Part shown: in pieces, positions 32,907 through 42,253 of the stretch
How the letters are laid out: every line of letters starts with the position of its first letter
Numbering within the stretch: the first letter of the stretch is position 1
From: Pontibacter ummariensis
GTDB lineage: Bacteria > Bacteroidota > Bacteroidia > Cytophagales > Hymenobacteraceae
Length of the DNA stretch: 64,000 bases
Assembly (NCBI RefSeq): GCF_900188175.1
Contig: NZ_FZOQ01000016.1
Coordinates: forward strand, 1-64,000
Direction: 5' to 3'
Notes under the pieces: generated by a model
Told to the model about the DNA's origin: nothing
The model's database searches: none
The model's input: the letters and a program-made list of their open reading frames with translations, nothing else
Program-made: the position numbers and the translations under genes

Positions 32907-34505
32907 ATGAATAAGAGAAGCGTACAGCATCTTCTATTAGCCCTTTCGCTGGGCTGTATGACAACCGCCTGCAGTACCACCGACAAAGCCGCCGCTGGTC
33001 AGCAGGCAGTGGCGAGTACTTCCAAAGAGAAAGTAAGTGACTGGCCCCGGGGCGTTACCTACGAGATCTTTGTGCAATCTTTCTGCGATTCAGACAACGA
33101 CGGAATCGGGGACATCAAAGGAATGACCTCCAAGCTCGATTACCTGGCTGACCTGGGGGTAGAGGCCGTGTGGCTGATGCCCATCGGTCCCTCGCCTTCT
33201 TACCATAAGTATGATGTAACCGACTACTACGGGGTGCACCCGGACTACGGCACCCTGGAAGACTACAAGGAATTTATCGAAGAGGCGCATGAGCGAGGCA
33301 TCAAAGTCGTAATGGACCTGGTAGTGAACCACTCCGGGGTAGACCATCCCTGGTTTCAGGAAGCCCTTCGTAACCCGAACAGCCCTTACCGCAATTACTA
33401 TGTGTGGGCGCATAAGGATGACCCGGAAACGCAGAAAGAAGGAAAAATCATTTCTGGGGATTCCGGCAACGTAAACCGCTGGCATAAAGTGGCCAACAGC
33501 GACTCGCTGTACTACGGTTACTTCTATGGTGGTATGCCGGACCTGAACTTCGATAATCCGAAGCTACGCCAGGAGATCTTTAACGTGGGCAAGTTCTGGC
33601 TGGAAGAAGTAGGCGTGGACGGTTTCCGCCTGGATGCTGCCCGTCATATCTTCCCGGATGACAGGGCCGAGGACAGCCACCGGTGGTGGGAAGAGTTCCG
33701 CAGCGAAATGAGAAAGGTGAAAGACGACGTGTACCTGGTGGGCGAAGTATGGGCCAGTGCCAATGAGGTGGCGCCGTATATGCAAGGCCTTCCGGCTCTC
33801 TTTAACTTTGACATAGGAGGGGCCATCGTAAACGCGGTGCAGCAGGAGGATGCCGGTATGCTGGTAGAGAATCACAAGAAAATCCGGAACTTCTATAAAA
33901 CGGTAAATCCGGATTATGTGGATGCGACGTTTATCACCAACCACGACCAAAACCGCATCATGAGCGAGGTAAACGGGGATGTGAACAAGGCCAGGATGGC
34001 GGCCGCCCTGCTGTTTACCCTACCAGGCTCTCCTTACATTTATTACGGGGAGGAGATCGGCATGCAGGGTAAGAAGCCGGACGAGCTGATCCGGGAACCC
34101 TTTATCTGGGAGGAGAAAGAAGAGGACGATTGCCGTGCCACCTGGATGGAGCCCAAGTACAACACCGATGAAACCGTTACCCCGGCAGACGAGCAGTTGG
34201 AGGATGACGATTCGCTGCTCAATCACTACCGGGACCTGATTCACCTCAGAAACAACAGCAGTGCGCTTACCTATGGAGAGTTGGAGCCAGTAAATCTGAA
34301 CGTAAAAGGTGTAACAGCCTTTTTAAGAAAACACGGTGAAGACACGGTGCTGGTGCTGCACAACCTAACCGGGCAGGAGAAGACCGTAAACAGACCAGCA
34401 TACCTGGAGCAGTACGATGAAGTGCTGTTTAAAACCCAAGAGGTAGAGTTGGATGAAAACGAAATAGAGCTCGAACCTTACAGCACGGTCGTCCTGCAGT
34501 TCTAG
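32907..34505 (+). CDS. GH13 alpha-amylase/alpha-glucosidase, lipoprotein
   Basis: A 532-residue enzyme. Seen: lipoprotein signal with Cys22 (TTACSTT); a GH13 barrel starting RGVTYEIFVQSFCDSDNDGIGD; conserved regions DLVVNHSG, GFRLDAARHIF (nucleophile Asp243), VGEVW (acid/base Glu280) and FITNHDQNR (Asp347); and a C-terminal beta domain ending in ELEPYSTVVLQF. The DSDNDGIGD stretch forms the calcium site seen in related amylases and oligo-glucosidases. It probably cuts maltodextrins in the periplasm (SusA-like role), working with the secreted GH13 and the GH31. Confidence 0.95.
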   Translation: MNKRSVQHLLLALSLGCMTTACSTTDKAAAGQQAVASTSKEKVSDWPRGVTYEIFVQSFCDSDNDGIGDIKGMTSKLDYLADLGVEAVWLMPIGPSPSYHKYDVTDYYGVHPDYGTLEDYKEFIEEAHERGIKVVMDLVVNHSGVDHPWFQEALRNPNSPYRNYYVWAHKDDPETQKEGKIISGDSGNVNRWHKVANSDSLYYGYFYGGMPDLNFDNPKLRQEIFNVGKFWLEEVGVDGFRLDAARHIFPDDRAEDSHRWWEEFRSEMRKVKDDVYLVGEVWASANEVAPYMQGLPALFNFDIGGAIVNAVQQEDAGMLVENHKKIRNFYKTVNPDYVDATFITNHDQNRIMSEVNGDVNKARMAAALLFTLPGSPYIYYGEEIGMQGKKPDELIREPFIWEEKEEDDCRATWMEPKYNTDETVTPADEQLEDDDSLLNHYRDLIHLRNNSSALTYGELEPVNLNVKGVTAFLRKHGEDTVLVLHNLTGQEKTVNRPAYLEQYDEVLFKTQEVELDENEIELEPYSTVVLQF

Positions 34506-34637
34506 GAACTGTAGGAAAGTGAACACGCCGTAGTCAGCAGGAGGCCTTTGCTTTTATTTATTACCCTTTTCGTTTTTTTATTAGATTTATCAGATATTTA
34601 AAATTACTCCGGGCCTCTTGGAGTAAAACATACAAAA

Positions 34638-35786
34638 ATGCTAAACGAGATTACCGATAAGTTTAAGGAGCTGTACGGAGAGGACCCGGTGGTGGTGCGC
34701 TCGCCGGGCCGCGTGAACCTGATTGGGGAGCACACGGACTACAACGAGGGTTTCGTGCTGCCGGCGGCCATCAACAAGGAGATCCTCTTCGCCCTGGCTC
34801 CCAACCATACGGACACCTTCAGGGTTTACGCTTTCGACCTAAAAGAGCAGGCCGAGTTTGCCCTGAGCGACGTCAGGCGCTCGGGTATTGGCTGGGCCAA
34901 CTACCTGCTCGGCGTGATCGCCCAGTTCCAGAAAGCGAACCTGGAGGTGAGGGGCTTCGACCTGGTGTTCGGGGGCAACGTGCCCATCGGGGCGGGGCTT
35001 TCCTCTTCGGCCGCCGTGGAGTGCGGCCTGGCCTACGGGCTGAACCACCTCTTCGGGCACAACCTGGAGAGGTTCACGATGGTGAAGATGGCCCAGAAGG
35101 CCGAGCACGAGTACGCCGGCGTGATGTGCGGTATCATGGACCAGTTCGCCAGCATGTTCGGCAAGCAGGCCCACGTGGTGAAGCTGGACTGCCGCTCCCT
35201 GGACTACGCCTACTATAACTTCGACATGAGGGACTACCGCATCGTGCTGTGCGACACGCAGGTGAAGCACTCGCTGGCCTCATCCGAGTACAACACCCGC
35301 CGGCAGGAGTGCGAGGCGGGGGGGGCGATCCTACACAGGCACTACCCGCAGGTGCACAGCCTGCGCGACGTAACGGTCCAGATGCTGGAGAAGCACCAGG
35401 CAGAGTTTGACCCGGTGGTCTACAGGCGCTGCAGCTACGTGGTCAATGAGAACAACCGCGTGGAGGCCGCCTGCCAGGACTTGGAGCAGGGCGACATGAA
35501 GGCCTTCGGCGAGAAGATGTACGCCTCCCACCACGGCCTGCAGCACAACTACGAGGTAAGCTGCCCGGAGCTGGACTTCCTGGTGGAGCAGGCAAAGCGA
35601 TCGGACGCCGTGCTGGGCGCCCGCATGATGGGCGGGGGCTTTGGCGGCTGCACCATCAACATCGTGCAGGTAAACGCCATAGACGCTTTCACCGTGCAAA
35701 TGGAGCAGGCCTACCGGCAGCAGTTTGACGTGCAGCTGAAGACCTACATTGCCGAGATCGTGGACGGCAGCAGTTTAGTTGGTTAA
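34638..35786 (+). CDS. galK: Galactokinase
   Basis: A 382-residue cytosolic GHMP kinase that phosphorylates galactose at C1 with ATP, the first Leloir step. Seen: the galactokinase signature SPGRVNLIGEHTDYNEGFVL at residues 22-41, the GHMP phosphate loop PIGAGLSSSAAVE, the CGIMDQFAS segment with the catalytic Asp, and the C-terminal MMGGGFGGCTI. Intact and of normal length. It is followed after 36 bases by galT. The galK-galT stretch is clearly richer in G+C than its neighbours (about 57-77% in 60-base samples against 45-52%), nearly every third codon position being G or C. Confidence 0.97.
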   Translation: MLNEITDKFKELYGEDPVVVRSPGRVNLIGEHTDYNEGFVLPAAINKEILFALAPNHTDTFRVYAFDLKEQAEFALSDVRRSGIGWANYLLGVIAQFQKANLEVRGFDLVFGGNVPIGAGLSSSAAVECGLAYGLNHLFGHNLERFTMVKMAQKAEHEYAGVMCGIMDQFASMFGKQAHVVKLDCRSLDYAYYNFDMRDYRIVLCDTQVKHSLASSEYNTRRQECEAGGAILHRHYPQVHSLRDVTVQMLEKHQAEFDPVVYRRCSYVVNENNRVEAACQDLEQGDMKAFGEKMYASHHGLQHNYEVSCPELDFLVEQAKRSDAVLGARMMGGGFGGCTINIVQVNAIDAFTVQMEQAYRQQFDVQLKTYIAEIVDGSSLVG

Positions 35787-35822
35787 GACCAGGGGTGCCA
35801 TGGCCCCGGCTGTGGCATCTGT

Positions 35823-36869
35823 ATGAAAACAGTACCTATGTCATCATTTGATTTGGCGGAGCATCCGCACCGTAGATATAACCCCCTGAGTGGCGAGTGG
35901 GTCCTGGTGTCGCCGCACCGGGCCAAGCGGCCCTGGCAGGGGCAGCAGGAGGAAGCCAGCCGGGAGCAGCGCCCGGAGTACGACCCTTCCTGTTACCTGT
36001 GCCCGACAAACGAGCGGGCCAACGGGGAGCACAACCCCGCCTACAAGTCTACCTATATATTCGAGAACGACTTCGGCGCCCTGCGGGCCGACACGCCCAC
36101 CGGCTCCTTTGCAAAAGGAGGCCTGCTGCGTGCCGAGAGCGAGCGGGGCATCTGCAAGGTCATCTGCTTTTCGCCCCGCCACGACCTGACCCTGCCCGAG
36201 ATGGAGGTGGGGGACATCCGCAAGGTGGTGGACCTGTGGCAGCAGGAGTACGAGGAGCTGGGCAAGCTCGACTTTATCAAACACGTGCAGATCTTTGAGA
36301 ACAAGGGGTCGGTGATGGGCAGCAGCAATCCGCACCCCCACGGGCAGATCTGGGCGCAGAGCACGGTGCCGGGCGGCCCGGCCAGGGAAGCCGCGCAGCA
36401 GAGGGAGTACTACGAGCGGGAGGGACGCAGCCTGCTGCAGGATTACCTGGCCGTTGAGCAGGAGGAGAAAGAGCGCATCCTGTTCGAGAACGAGCACTTT
36501 GCGGCGCTGGTGCCTTTCTGGGCCGTGTGGCCCTTCGAGACGATGCTCATCCCCAAGCGGCACATGCAGCACATCGGGCAGATGGGCGAGGAGGAGAAGG
36601 ACGCCTTCGCCGAAGCCCTGAAGCGGCTGACGGGCGCCTACGACCAGGTCTTTAACGTCTCTTTCCCTTACTCCTCGGGCATACACCAAAGCCCGACAGA
36701 CGGGCAGGGGCACCCGGAGTGGCACCTGCACATGCACTTTTACCCGCCCCTGCTGCGCTCGGCCTCTGTGAAGAAGTTTATGGTGGGCTACGAGATGATG
36801 GGCGACCCGCAGCGCGACATCACCCCGGAGACAAGTGCAGCCAGGCTCCGAGACCTGATCTTATCTTAA
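35823..36869 (+). CDS. galT: Galactose-1-phosphate uridylyltransferase
   Basis: A 348-residue enzyme that swaps UDP between UDP-glucose and galactose-1-phosphate. Seen: the HIT-like active site [11 protein letters not shown] with His171-Pro-His173 (His173 is the expected nucleophile), the zinc-type pair Cys57/Cys60 (CYLC) followed by [28 protein letters not shown] near the start, and a C-terminal [20 protein letters not shown]. Length fits the class I enzymes. Composition is as GC-rich as galK. No galE is in the window. The Na+/sugar symporter begins 57 bases later on the same strand. Confidence 0.97.
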   Translation: MKTVPMSSFDLAEHPHRRYNPLSGEWVLVSPHRAKRPWQGQQEEASREQRPEYDPSCYLCPTNERANGEHNPAYKSTYIFENDFGALRADTPTGSFAKGGLLRAESERGICKVICFSPRHDLTLPEMEVGDIRKVVDLWQQEYEELGKLDFIKHVQIFENKGSVMGSSNPHPHGQIWAQSTVPGGPAREAAQQREYYEREGRSLLQDYLAVEQEEKERILFENEHFAALVPFWAVWPFETMLIPKRHMQHIGQMGEEEKDAFAEALKRLTGAYDQVFNVSFPYSSGIHQSPTDGQGHPEWHLHMHFYPPLLRSASVKKFMVGYEMMGDPQRDITPETSAARLRDLILS

Positions 36870-36925
36870 GCAAATACCTTATCCGAAAACGAAACCCTGA
36901 CCACCCTTACTAACAAAAGCAGCAA

Positions 36926-38503
36926 ATGAATTTTTCAACGCTAGACATTGTCATTTTTATCGGTTACTGCGTGCTGATCATAGCCGTCGGCATTCTGGTA
37001 TCCCGCGAGAAAAAAGGGCATGACAAAAACTCCACCGATTACTTTCTGGCCAGTAAGTCCCTCCCTTGGTGGGCTATTGGCGCCTCCCTTATCGCCTCCA
37101 ACATCTCTGCCGAGCAGTTTATCGGTATGTCGGGGTCTGGCTTTGCGGTAGGTCTGGCCATTGCCAGCTATGAGTTTATGGCCGCGGCCACGCTTATTAT
37201 TGTGGCCAAGTACTTCCTGCCAATCTACATCAAGGAGAATATTTACACGATGCCGCAGTTCCTGAAACTGCGCTATGATGACCGCATCCGTACGAGCCTG
37301 GCTATTTTCTGGATCATGCTCTACATCTTCGTAAACCTGACCTCTGTCCTTTACCTTTCAGCCCTGGCGCTAAGTGTGGTGCTGGGTTTCTCCACTACAG
37401 AGGCCATCATCGCGCTTGCCTTCGTGTCAGTTGCCTACTCTATCTACGGTGGTCTGAAAGCCGTTGCCTGGACAGACGTGATCCAGGTGGTTTTCCTGAT
37501 CTTAGGTGGCCTGATTACAACCTATCTGGCGCTGGATGCTGTTAGTGGCGGGCTTGGTGCCTGGGAGGGCCTGGGCAGGCTGTACCGCGAAGCACCAGAC
37601 AAGTTTGATATGATCCTGACAGAGGAGAACCCTTTCTATAAAGACTTGCCAGGCATTACTGTGCTGGTAGGGGGTATGTGGATCGCGAACATCAGTTACT
37701 GGGGCTTTAACCAGTACATCGTGCAGCGTGCCCTTGCTGCCAAAAGCGTGAAAGAAGTGCAGTGGGGCCTTGCCTTTGCCGCCTTCCTGAAGCTGTTGAT
37801 TCCATTGGTGGTGGTGATTCCGGGGATCGCCGCTTTTGTGCTGAATGCCGAAATAAGCCGCTACGATGAGGCTTACCCTTGGCTGCTCGGGAACCTGGTG
37901 CCAACGGGTATCAAAGGCCTTGCCTTTGCCGCGCTGATTGCTGCTGCGCTTTCTTCGCTCAGCTCTATGATGAACTCGACCGCCACGATCTTTACCCTGG
38001 ATATTTATAAGTCGCACCTGAAACCGGCCGCGAACGAGAAAGAACTGGTAACCGTAGGCCGTTTAGTTAGCTTAGTGTCTATTATTATTGCAGCAGTGGT
38101 GGCGCAGCCTTTACTGGCAGGGCAGGAGCAGGTGTTTCAGTTCATCCAGAAGTACACGGGCTACGTTAGCCCAGGCATTGTAGTGCTGTTTATCTTCGGC
38201 CTGTTCTGGAAGAAAACAACGTCCAATGCCGCTTTAGCAGCCGCCATTGCCTCCGTGCCGGTCAGCATTCTCATCGACCTGAGCTTCCCCCTGATGCCTT
38301 TCCTCGATCAGATGGGACTGGTGTTCCTGCTCTTGTCTGCGCTGGTGATCATTTACTCCTTGTATGAGAACAAGGCCAAGAAGAGAGTGCCGGAGAACTA
38401 TGTGCGGTTGGAAAAAGGGATGTTTGCCTCGAACGGTATTTTTAATGTAGCCTCCACCGTGATCGTAATGATCATAGCCGCGATCTATATTATCTTCTGG
38501 TAA
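36926..38503 (+). CDS. Sodium/sugar symporter (SSS family)
   Basis: A 525-residue inner-membrane carrier of the solute:sodium symporter family with about 14 helices. Seen: DYFLASKSLPWWAIGASLIA, SNISAEQFIGMSGSGFAVGL (the SGLT-type N-terminal core), YSIYGGLKAVAWTDVIQVVF (family motif), and NQYIVQRALAAKSVKEVQWG (the R.A....A..G signature). SGLT-like relatives carry glucose or galactose with Na+. Placed straight after galK-galT, galactose is the most likely cargo (inference). A terminator follows. Base composition drops back to the genomic norm here. Confidence 0.95.
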   Translation: MNFSTLDIVIFIGYCVLIIAVGILVSREKKGHDKNSTDYFLASKSLPWWAIGASLIASNISAEQFIGMSGSGFAVGLAIASYEFMAAATLIIVAKYFLPIYIKENIYTMPQFLKLRYDDRIRTSLAIFWIMLYIFVNLTSVLYLSALALSVVLGFSTTEAIIALAFVSVAYSIYGGLKAVAWTDVIQVVFLILGGLITTYLALDAVSGGLGAWEGLGRLYREAPDKFDMILTEENPFYKDLPGITVLVGGMWIANISYWGFNQYIVQRALAAKSVKEVQWGLAFAAFLKLLIPLVVVIPGIAAFVLNAEISRYDEAYPWLLGNLVPTGIKGLAFAALIAAALSSLSSMMNSTATIFTLDIYKSHLKPAANEKELVTVGRLVSLVSIIIAAVVAQPLLAGQEQVFQFIQKYTGYVSPGIVVLFIFGLFWKKTTSNAALAAAIASVPVSILIDLSFPLMPFLDQMGLVFLLLSALVIIYSLYENKAKKRVPENYVRLEKGMFASNGIFNVASTVIVMIIAAIYIIFW

Positions 38504-38539
38504 GCAAAGTCCCTTCCCTGTAGGGGGCTGAACAGTTAA

Positions 38540-38593
38540 ACGGGCCTCTGTATTGTTTCTGCCTGAGAAGGGGGAGACAGTGCAGAGGCCCGT
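38540..38593 (+). terminator. Terminator of the symporter gene
   Basis: Perfect 11-base arms 38540-38550 and 38583-38593 (ACGGGCCTCTG/CAGAGGCCCGT), 32-base loop, then GCTGTTTT. A second hairpin follows at 38637-38648 with 38668-38679 (GGGCCTTCGGGA, one mismatch), also ending near TGCTTTT. Confidence 0.6.
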
Positions 38594-38679
38594 GCTGTTT
38601 TAGATGTTGTCCAGGCAGGGCGGCAACGGAACTGGTGGGCCTTCGGGAGAGCATGGTTTATGCGTTTTCCCGGAGGCCC

Positions 38680-39201
38680 GCTGCTTTTATAGCTTTTGTA
38701 TGATGCTATAAATATCCCGTAAACAGCTGTAAAGTAAGGGTTAATGGCCTTTTAGGGGAAATTTCCTGTTAAATTTTTTGCCTTAGGTGTAGTAAACCCC
38801 GTAAAAGAAGATGCTGCCCTCTAAAAGGCATCCCAAAGCACGTTAGAACGTTACAAAGGGAGTAGCTAGCGGGAGGCGTAAACAATAGCTGGCGGTGCCT
38901 GTTTTTTTAAGGTGACGCCCGATTTACAGCAGGCGAAGGCTTTGGTGAAAGTAGACCAGGAGAGTCGCCTCGATACTAAAAACGATTTATTTAAAAGTGA
39001 TTGATTATCCTTTATCGGCCACGAAAGCGGCAAGTACTTTCCTGAGCACCCCTAACCCGGAAAGTCCAGAAAAATGTAACAGTTGGACCTATCCCACGTC
39101 AAACACCCTACGCGCCTTCAGGCGCCCGTTACAAGAAGAGAACTTTACAGAAGTTTTACCACTAGAATTTGATCTAACATCTTACCATTAACCTAAAACC
39201 T
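38680..39201 (+). promoter_or_regulatory. Upstream region of the susCDE operon
   Basis: About 520 bases without a gene, typical of the long leaders before susC operons. It carries TGTAACA at 39075-39081, the reverse-strand TGTAACG at about 39128 (read CGTTACA on +), and TGTAACGTT in reverse orientation at 38847-38855, which overlaps an AACGTT. These resemble the motif repeated before the GH5-like gene. No regulator gene (SusR, LacI, HTCS or anti-sigma) is beside it. A 64-codon frame at 38997-39191 is not credible. Confidence 0.45.
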
Positions 39202-42200
39202 ATGCGAGAAAAGTCTACAAAACGGCTAAGTTCCTTTGGCTTAACTGTTGCTTTGTGCTGCCTTTATCTCACGGGCCATGCCCGTGAGTATGATGAGGCA
39301 AGTAGCACGATGGCTACAAGTAGTAGCAGAGTAGAAACAGAGCGAAGCCCGCTGCAAGGAAATGTAGTGCGCGGAACTGTAGTTGGAGAGAACGGAACGC
39401 CTCTGCCAGGGGTAACCGTTGTTTTAAAAGGCACTACCCGGGGCACGGCCACCGGGGTAAACGGTGATTTTACGCTTGCAGTACCAGCAGAGGGTGGCAC
39501 GCTTGTGTTTAGCTATATCGGGTATGAGCCGCAGGAAGTCCCAATTGACGGGCGCGAGCAGATCGATGTCGTGCTGTCTACTGACGTGGAGGCACTCGAA
39601 GAGGTGGTTGTCGTGGGTTACGGCACCCAGAAGAAGAGTGATTTGACTGGCTCCGTAACGGCAGTGGGAGAAGAGGACTTTCAGGAGGGGAATATCACCA
39701 CACCTGAGCAGTTGATTGCTGGTAAAGTGGCCGGTGTGCAAATTACCCCAAGCGGTGGTGCGCCGGGTGCTGGTAGCCAGATCCGTATCCGGGGCGGCGC
39801 TTCCCTGAATGCGAGCAACGATCCGCTGATTGTGATTGACGGAGTACCAGTAGACAACAACGGGATCTCTGGCACTGCCAACCCGCTGTCGCTGATCAAC
39901 CCGAACGATATCGAGTCTTTTAACATCCTGAAGGATGCCTCGGCTACGGCCATCTATGGCTCCAGGGCGTCGAACGGGGTGATCATCATTACCACCAAAA
40001 AAGGACGTGCTGGGGATAAGTTTAAAGTAACCCTTAACTCCCTGGCTTCTATTTCACAGCTGCGGGACCAGGTGGACGTATTGCAGGGGGATGAGTTTCG
40101 GGAAGCCGTGAATCGCTATGCCACACCCGCAAACAGGGAACTGCTAGGGGAGGCAAACACCGATTGGCAGGACCTTATTTTCCGGGACGCAATCAGCCAT
40201 GACCACAACCTGAGTGTGAGCGGCTCCATCAGCGAAGTGCCTTACCGGGTATCGGTAGGCCACCTGAGCCAGGAGGGTATCCTGCTGACATCTGAGTTGG
40301 AAAGAACCACAGGTTCCCTGAGCCTGAGTCCGCAGTTCTTTGATGAGAGCTTACGCGTAAACCTGAATTTGAAAGGTATTTATGCCGAAAACCGCTTTGC
40401 GAACGAAGGGGCGATCGGCGCAGCGGTTGTTTTTGACCCTACGCAGCCGGTGTACCAGGATAATGAGTTCGGGGGCTATTTCGAATGGGTGGATGAAAAT
40501 GGTTTGCTGAACACACTTGCACCACGTAACCCACTTAGCATGCTGGAGCAGCGCGACGACAGGAGCGAGGTGCTCCGCAGCATCGGTAGCCTGCAACTGG
40601 ATTACAGTATGCCCTTTGTCGACGGCCTTAGAGCTAATCTGAATCTTGGCTATGATGTATCGGAAAGTGAGGGACAGGTAATTCTACCCCCGACACTGGC
40701 ATCAGTCTATACCCAGGGCGGTAGCATCAACGAGTATGAGCAGGAGAAAGTAAACAAGCTGTTGGACTTCTACCTGAATTATACGCAAGATTATGAGGAG
40801 ATTGACAGCCGGGTGGATTTGACGGCGGGTTACTCTTACCAGAAATTTACGAACGAGATTCCTCCATTTGCTACACTGAACTTTGTGGGCGATACCATTA
40901 CGCGTGCGCCGAACCCTATCGAGACAAACAACGTGTTGGTGTCTTTCTTTGGAAGGTTGAACTACGTATTCAAAGAGAAATACCTGTTAACAGCCACTGT
41001 GCGCCGGGATGGTTCGTCCCGTTTCAGCCCGGATAACCGCTGGGGAACGTTCCCAGCCCTGGCCCTTGCCTGGAGAATTATCGAAGAACCTTTCCTGGAG
41101 GCCCAAACTGTTTTCTCTGACCTGAAAATACGAGGGGGCTATGGCATTACCGGGCAGCAGGACATAGGCGGGTTCTACCCTTACCTGCCCAGGTATGTGT
41201 ACAGTAACGTGGAGGGTAGCTACCTGCTAGGAGATACATATTACCGCACCTTACGCCCGCAGGGCTACGACGTCAACATTAAGTGGGAGGAGACAGAAAC
41301 CTGGAACGCCGGTATCGATTTCGGCTTGTTCAACAACAAACTGACTGGTAGCTTGGAATACTACTTTAAGCAGACCGATGATCTGCTTTCACAGATTCCG
41401 GTGCCTGCTGGTTCCAACCTGACAAACCGCTTGTTTACCAACGTGGGTAGCATTGAGAACGAAGGGGTGGAAGCCGTACTGAACTACTATGCTGTCAGCA
41501 ATGAGAACATTAACTGGGAGCTTGGCTTTAACGCCACCTATAACCGTAACGAGATCACAAACCTGAGCAGAGTGCAGGATGATGCTGCGGTAGGCATACA
41601 GGTAGGTGGTATTGGTGGCGGTGTTGGTAACACGATCCAAATCCACACAGTTGGCTACCCTACCTTCTCTTACTATGTGTACAAACAGGTGTATGACGAT
41701 AACGGCAGGCCGATTGAGGGGCTGTACGCCGACCTGAACGACGATGGTGCTATCACCGATGAGGACCTGTACCGTTTTGAGGACCCTACTCCGGACTGGT
41801 ACCTGGGCTTTACCTCCCAGTTCTCTTATAAAAAGTGGAGCCTAGGCTTTGTGCTGCGCGGGGCCTTTAACAACTATGTGTATAATAACATCAAAGCCAA
41901 TGCGTTCTATAATAACCTGGACTGGAATGGCTACCTGTTAACCATCCCGACCTATGTGCGCGACTTCGGTTTCCTGGGTGTTAACGACCCGAACCGTCAG
42001 TACTCTGACTACTTCGTAGAGAACGCTTCTTTTGTGCGCATGGACAACATCAACCTGGGCTATAACTTCGACAACCTACTGGATGATAGGGTGAACGTAC
42101 GGGTAACCGCCAGCGGCCAAAACGTGTTCATTATCACAGACTATGATGGCCTGGATCCGGAGGTAACAGGGGGCATCGATAACAACTTCTACCCAAGGCC

Positions 42201-42240
42201 CCGCATCTGGTCTTTAGGTGTTCAACTTGAGTTTCAATAA
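39202..42240 (+). CDS. SusC/RagA-family TonB-linked outer-membrane transporter
   Basis: A 1012-residue outer-membrane importer of oligosaccharides, driven through TonB. Domains: signal peptide (1-27); an extended linker; carboxypeptidase-regulatory-like domain (about 54-128); the SusC linker motif LEEVVVVGYG at 132-141; plug domain (about 145-260, with LIAGKVAGVQ at 171 and QIRIRGGASL near 193, DPLIVIDGVPVDN); then a 22-strand barrel ending in RIWSLGVQLEFQ, a C-terminal aromatic residue-bearing strand. There is no STN signalling domain, so it is not an anti-sigma-coupled receptor. It starts an operon with susD and susE; GH31 next door makes an alpha-glucan the likely ligand. Confidence 0.97.
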   Translation: MREKSTKRLSSFGLTVALCCLYLTGHAREYDEASSTMATSSSRVETERSPLQGNVVRGTVVGENGTPLPGVTVVLKGTTRGTATGVNGDFTLAVPAEGGTLVFSYIGYEPQEVPIDGREQIDVVLSTDVEALEEVVVVGYGTQKKSDLTGSVTAVGEEDFQEGNITTPEQLIAGKVAGVQITPSGGAPGAGSQIRIRGGASLNASNDPLIVIDGVPVDNNGISGTANPLSLINPNDIESFNILKDASATAIYGSRASNGVIIITTKKGRAGDKFKVTLNSLASISQLRDQVDVLQGDEFREAVNRYATPANRELLGEANTDWQDLIFRDAISHDHNLSVSGSISEVPYRVSVGHLSQEGILLTSELERTTGSLSLSPQFFDESLRVNLNLKGIYAENRFANEGAIGAAVVFDPTQPVYQDNEFGGYFEWVDENGLLNTLAPRNPLSMLEQRDDRSEVLRSIGSLQLDYSMPFVDGLRANLNLGYDVSESEGQVILPPTLASVYTQGGSINEYEQEKVNKLLDFYLNYTQDYEEIDSRVDLTAGYSYQKFTNEIPPFATLNFVGDTITRAPNPIETNNVLVSFFGRLNYVFKEKYLLTATVRRDGSSRFSPDNRWGTFPALALAWRIIEEPFLEAQTVFSDLKIRGGYGITGQQDIGGFYPYLPRYVYSNVEGSYLLGDTYYRTLRPQGYDVNIKWEETETWNAGIDFGLFNNKLTGSLEYYFKQTDDLLSQIPVPAGSNLTNRLFTNVGSIENEGVEAVLNYYAVSNENINWELGFNATYNRNEITNLSRVQDDAAVGIQVGGIGGGVGNTIQIHTVGYPTFSYYVYKQVYDDNGRPIEGLYADLNDDGAITDEDLYRFEDPTPDWYLGFTSQFSYKKWSLGFVLRGAFNNYVYNNIKANAFYNNLDWNGYLLTIPTYVRDFGFLGVNDPNRQYSDYFVENASFVRMDNINLGYNFDNLLDDRVNVRVTASGQNVFIITDYDGLDPEVTGGIDNNFYPRPRIWSLGVQLEFQ

Positions 42241-42253
42241 TTAATCGATAAAA

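Noticed and set aside
35844..36737. 297-codon frame opposite galT
   Set aside because: Arises from strong G/C third positions in galT; no domain pattern.
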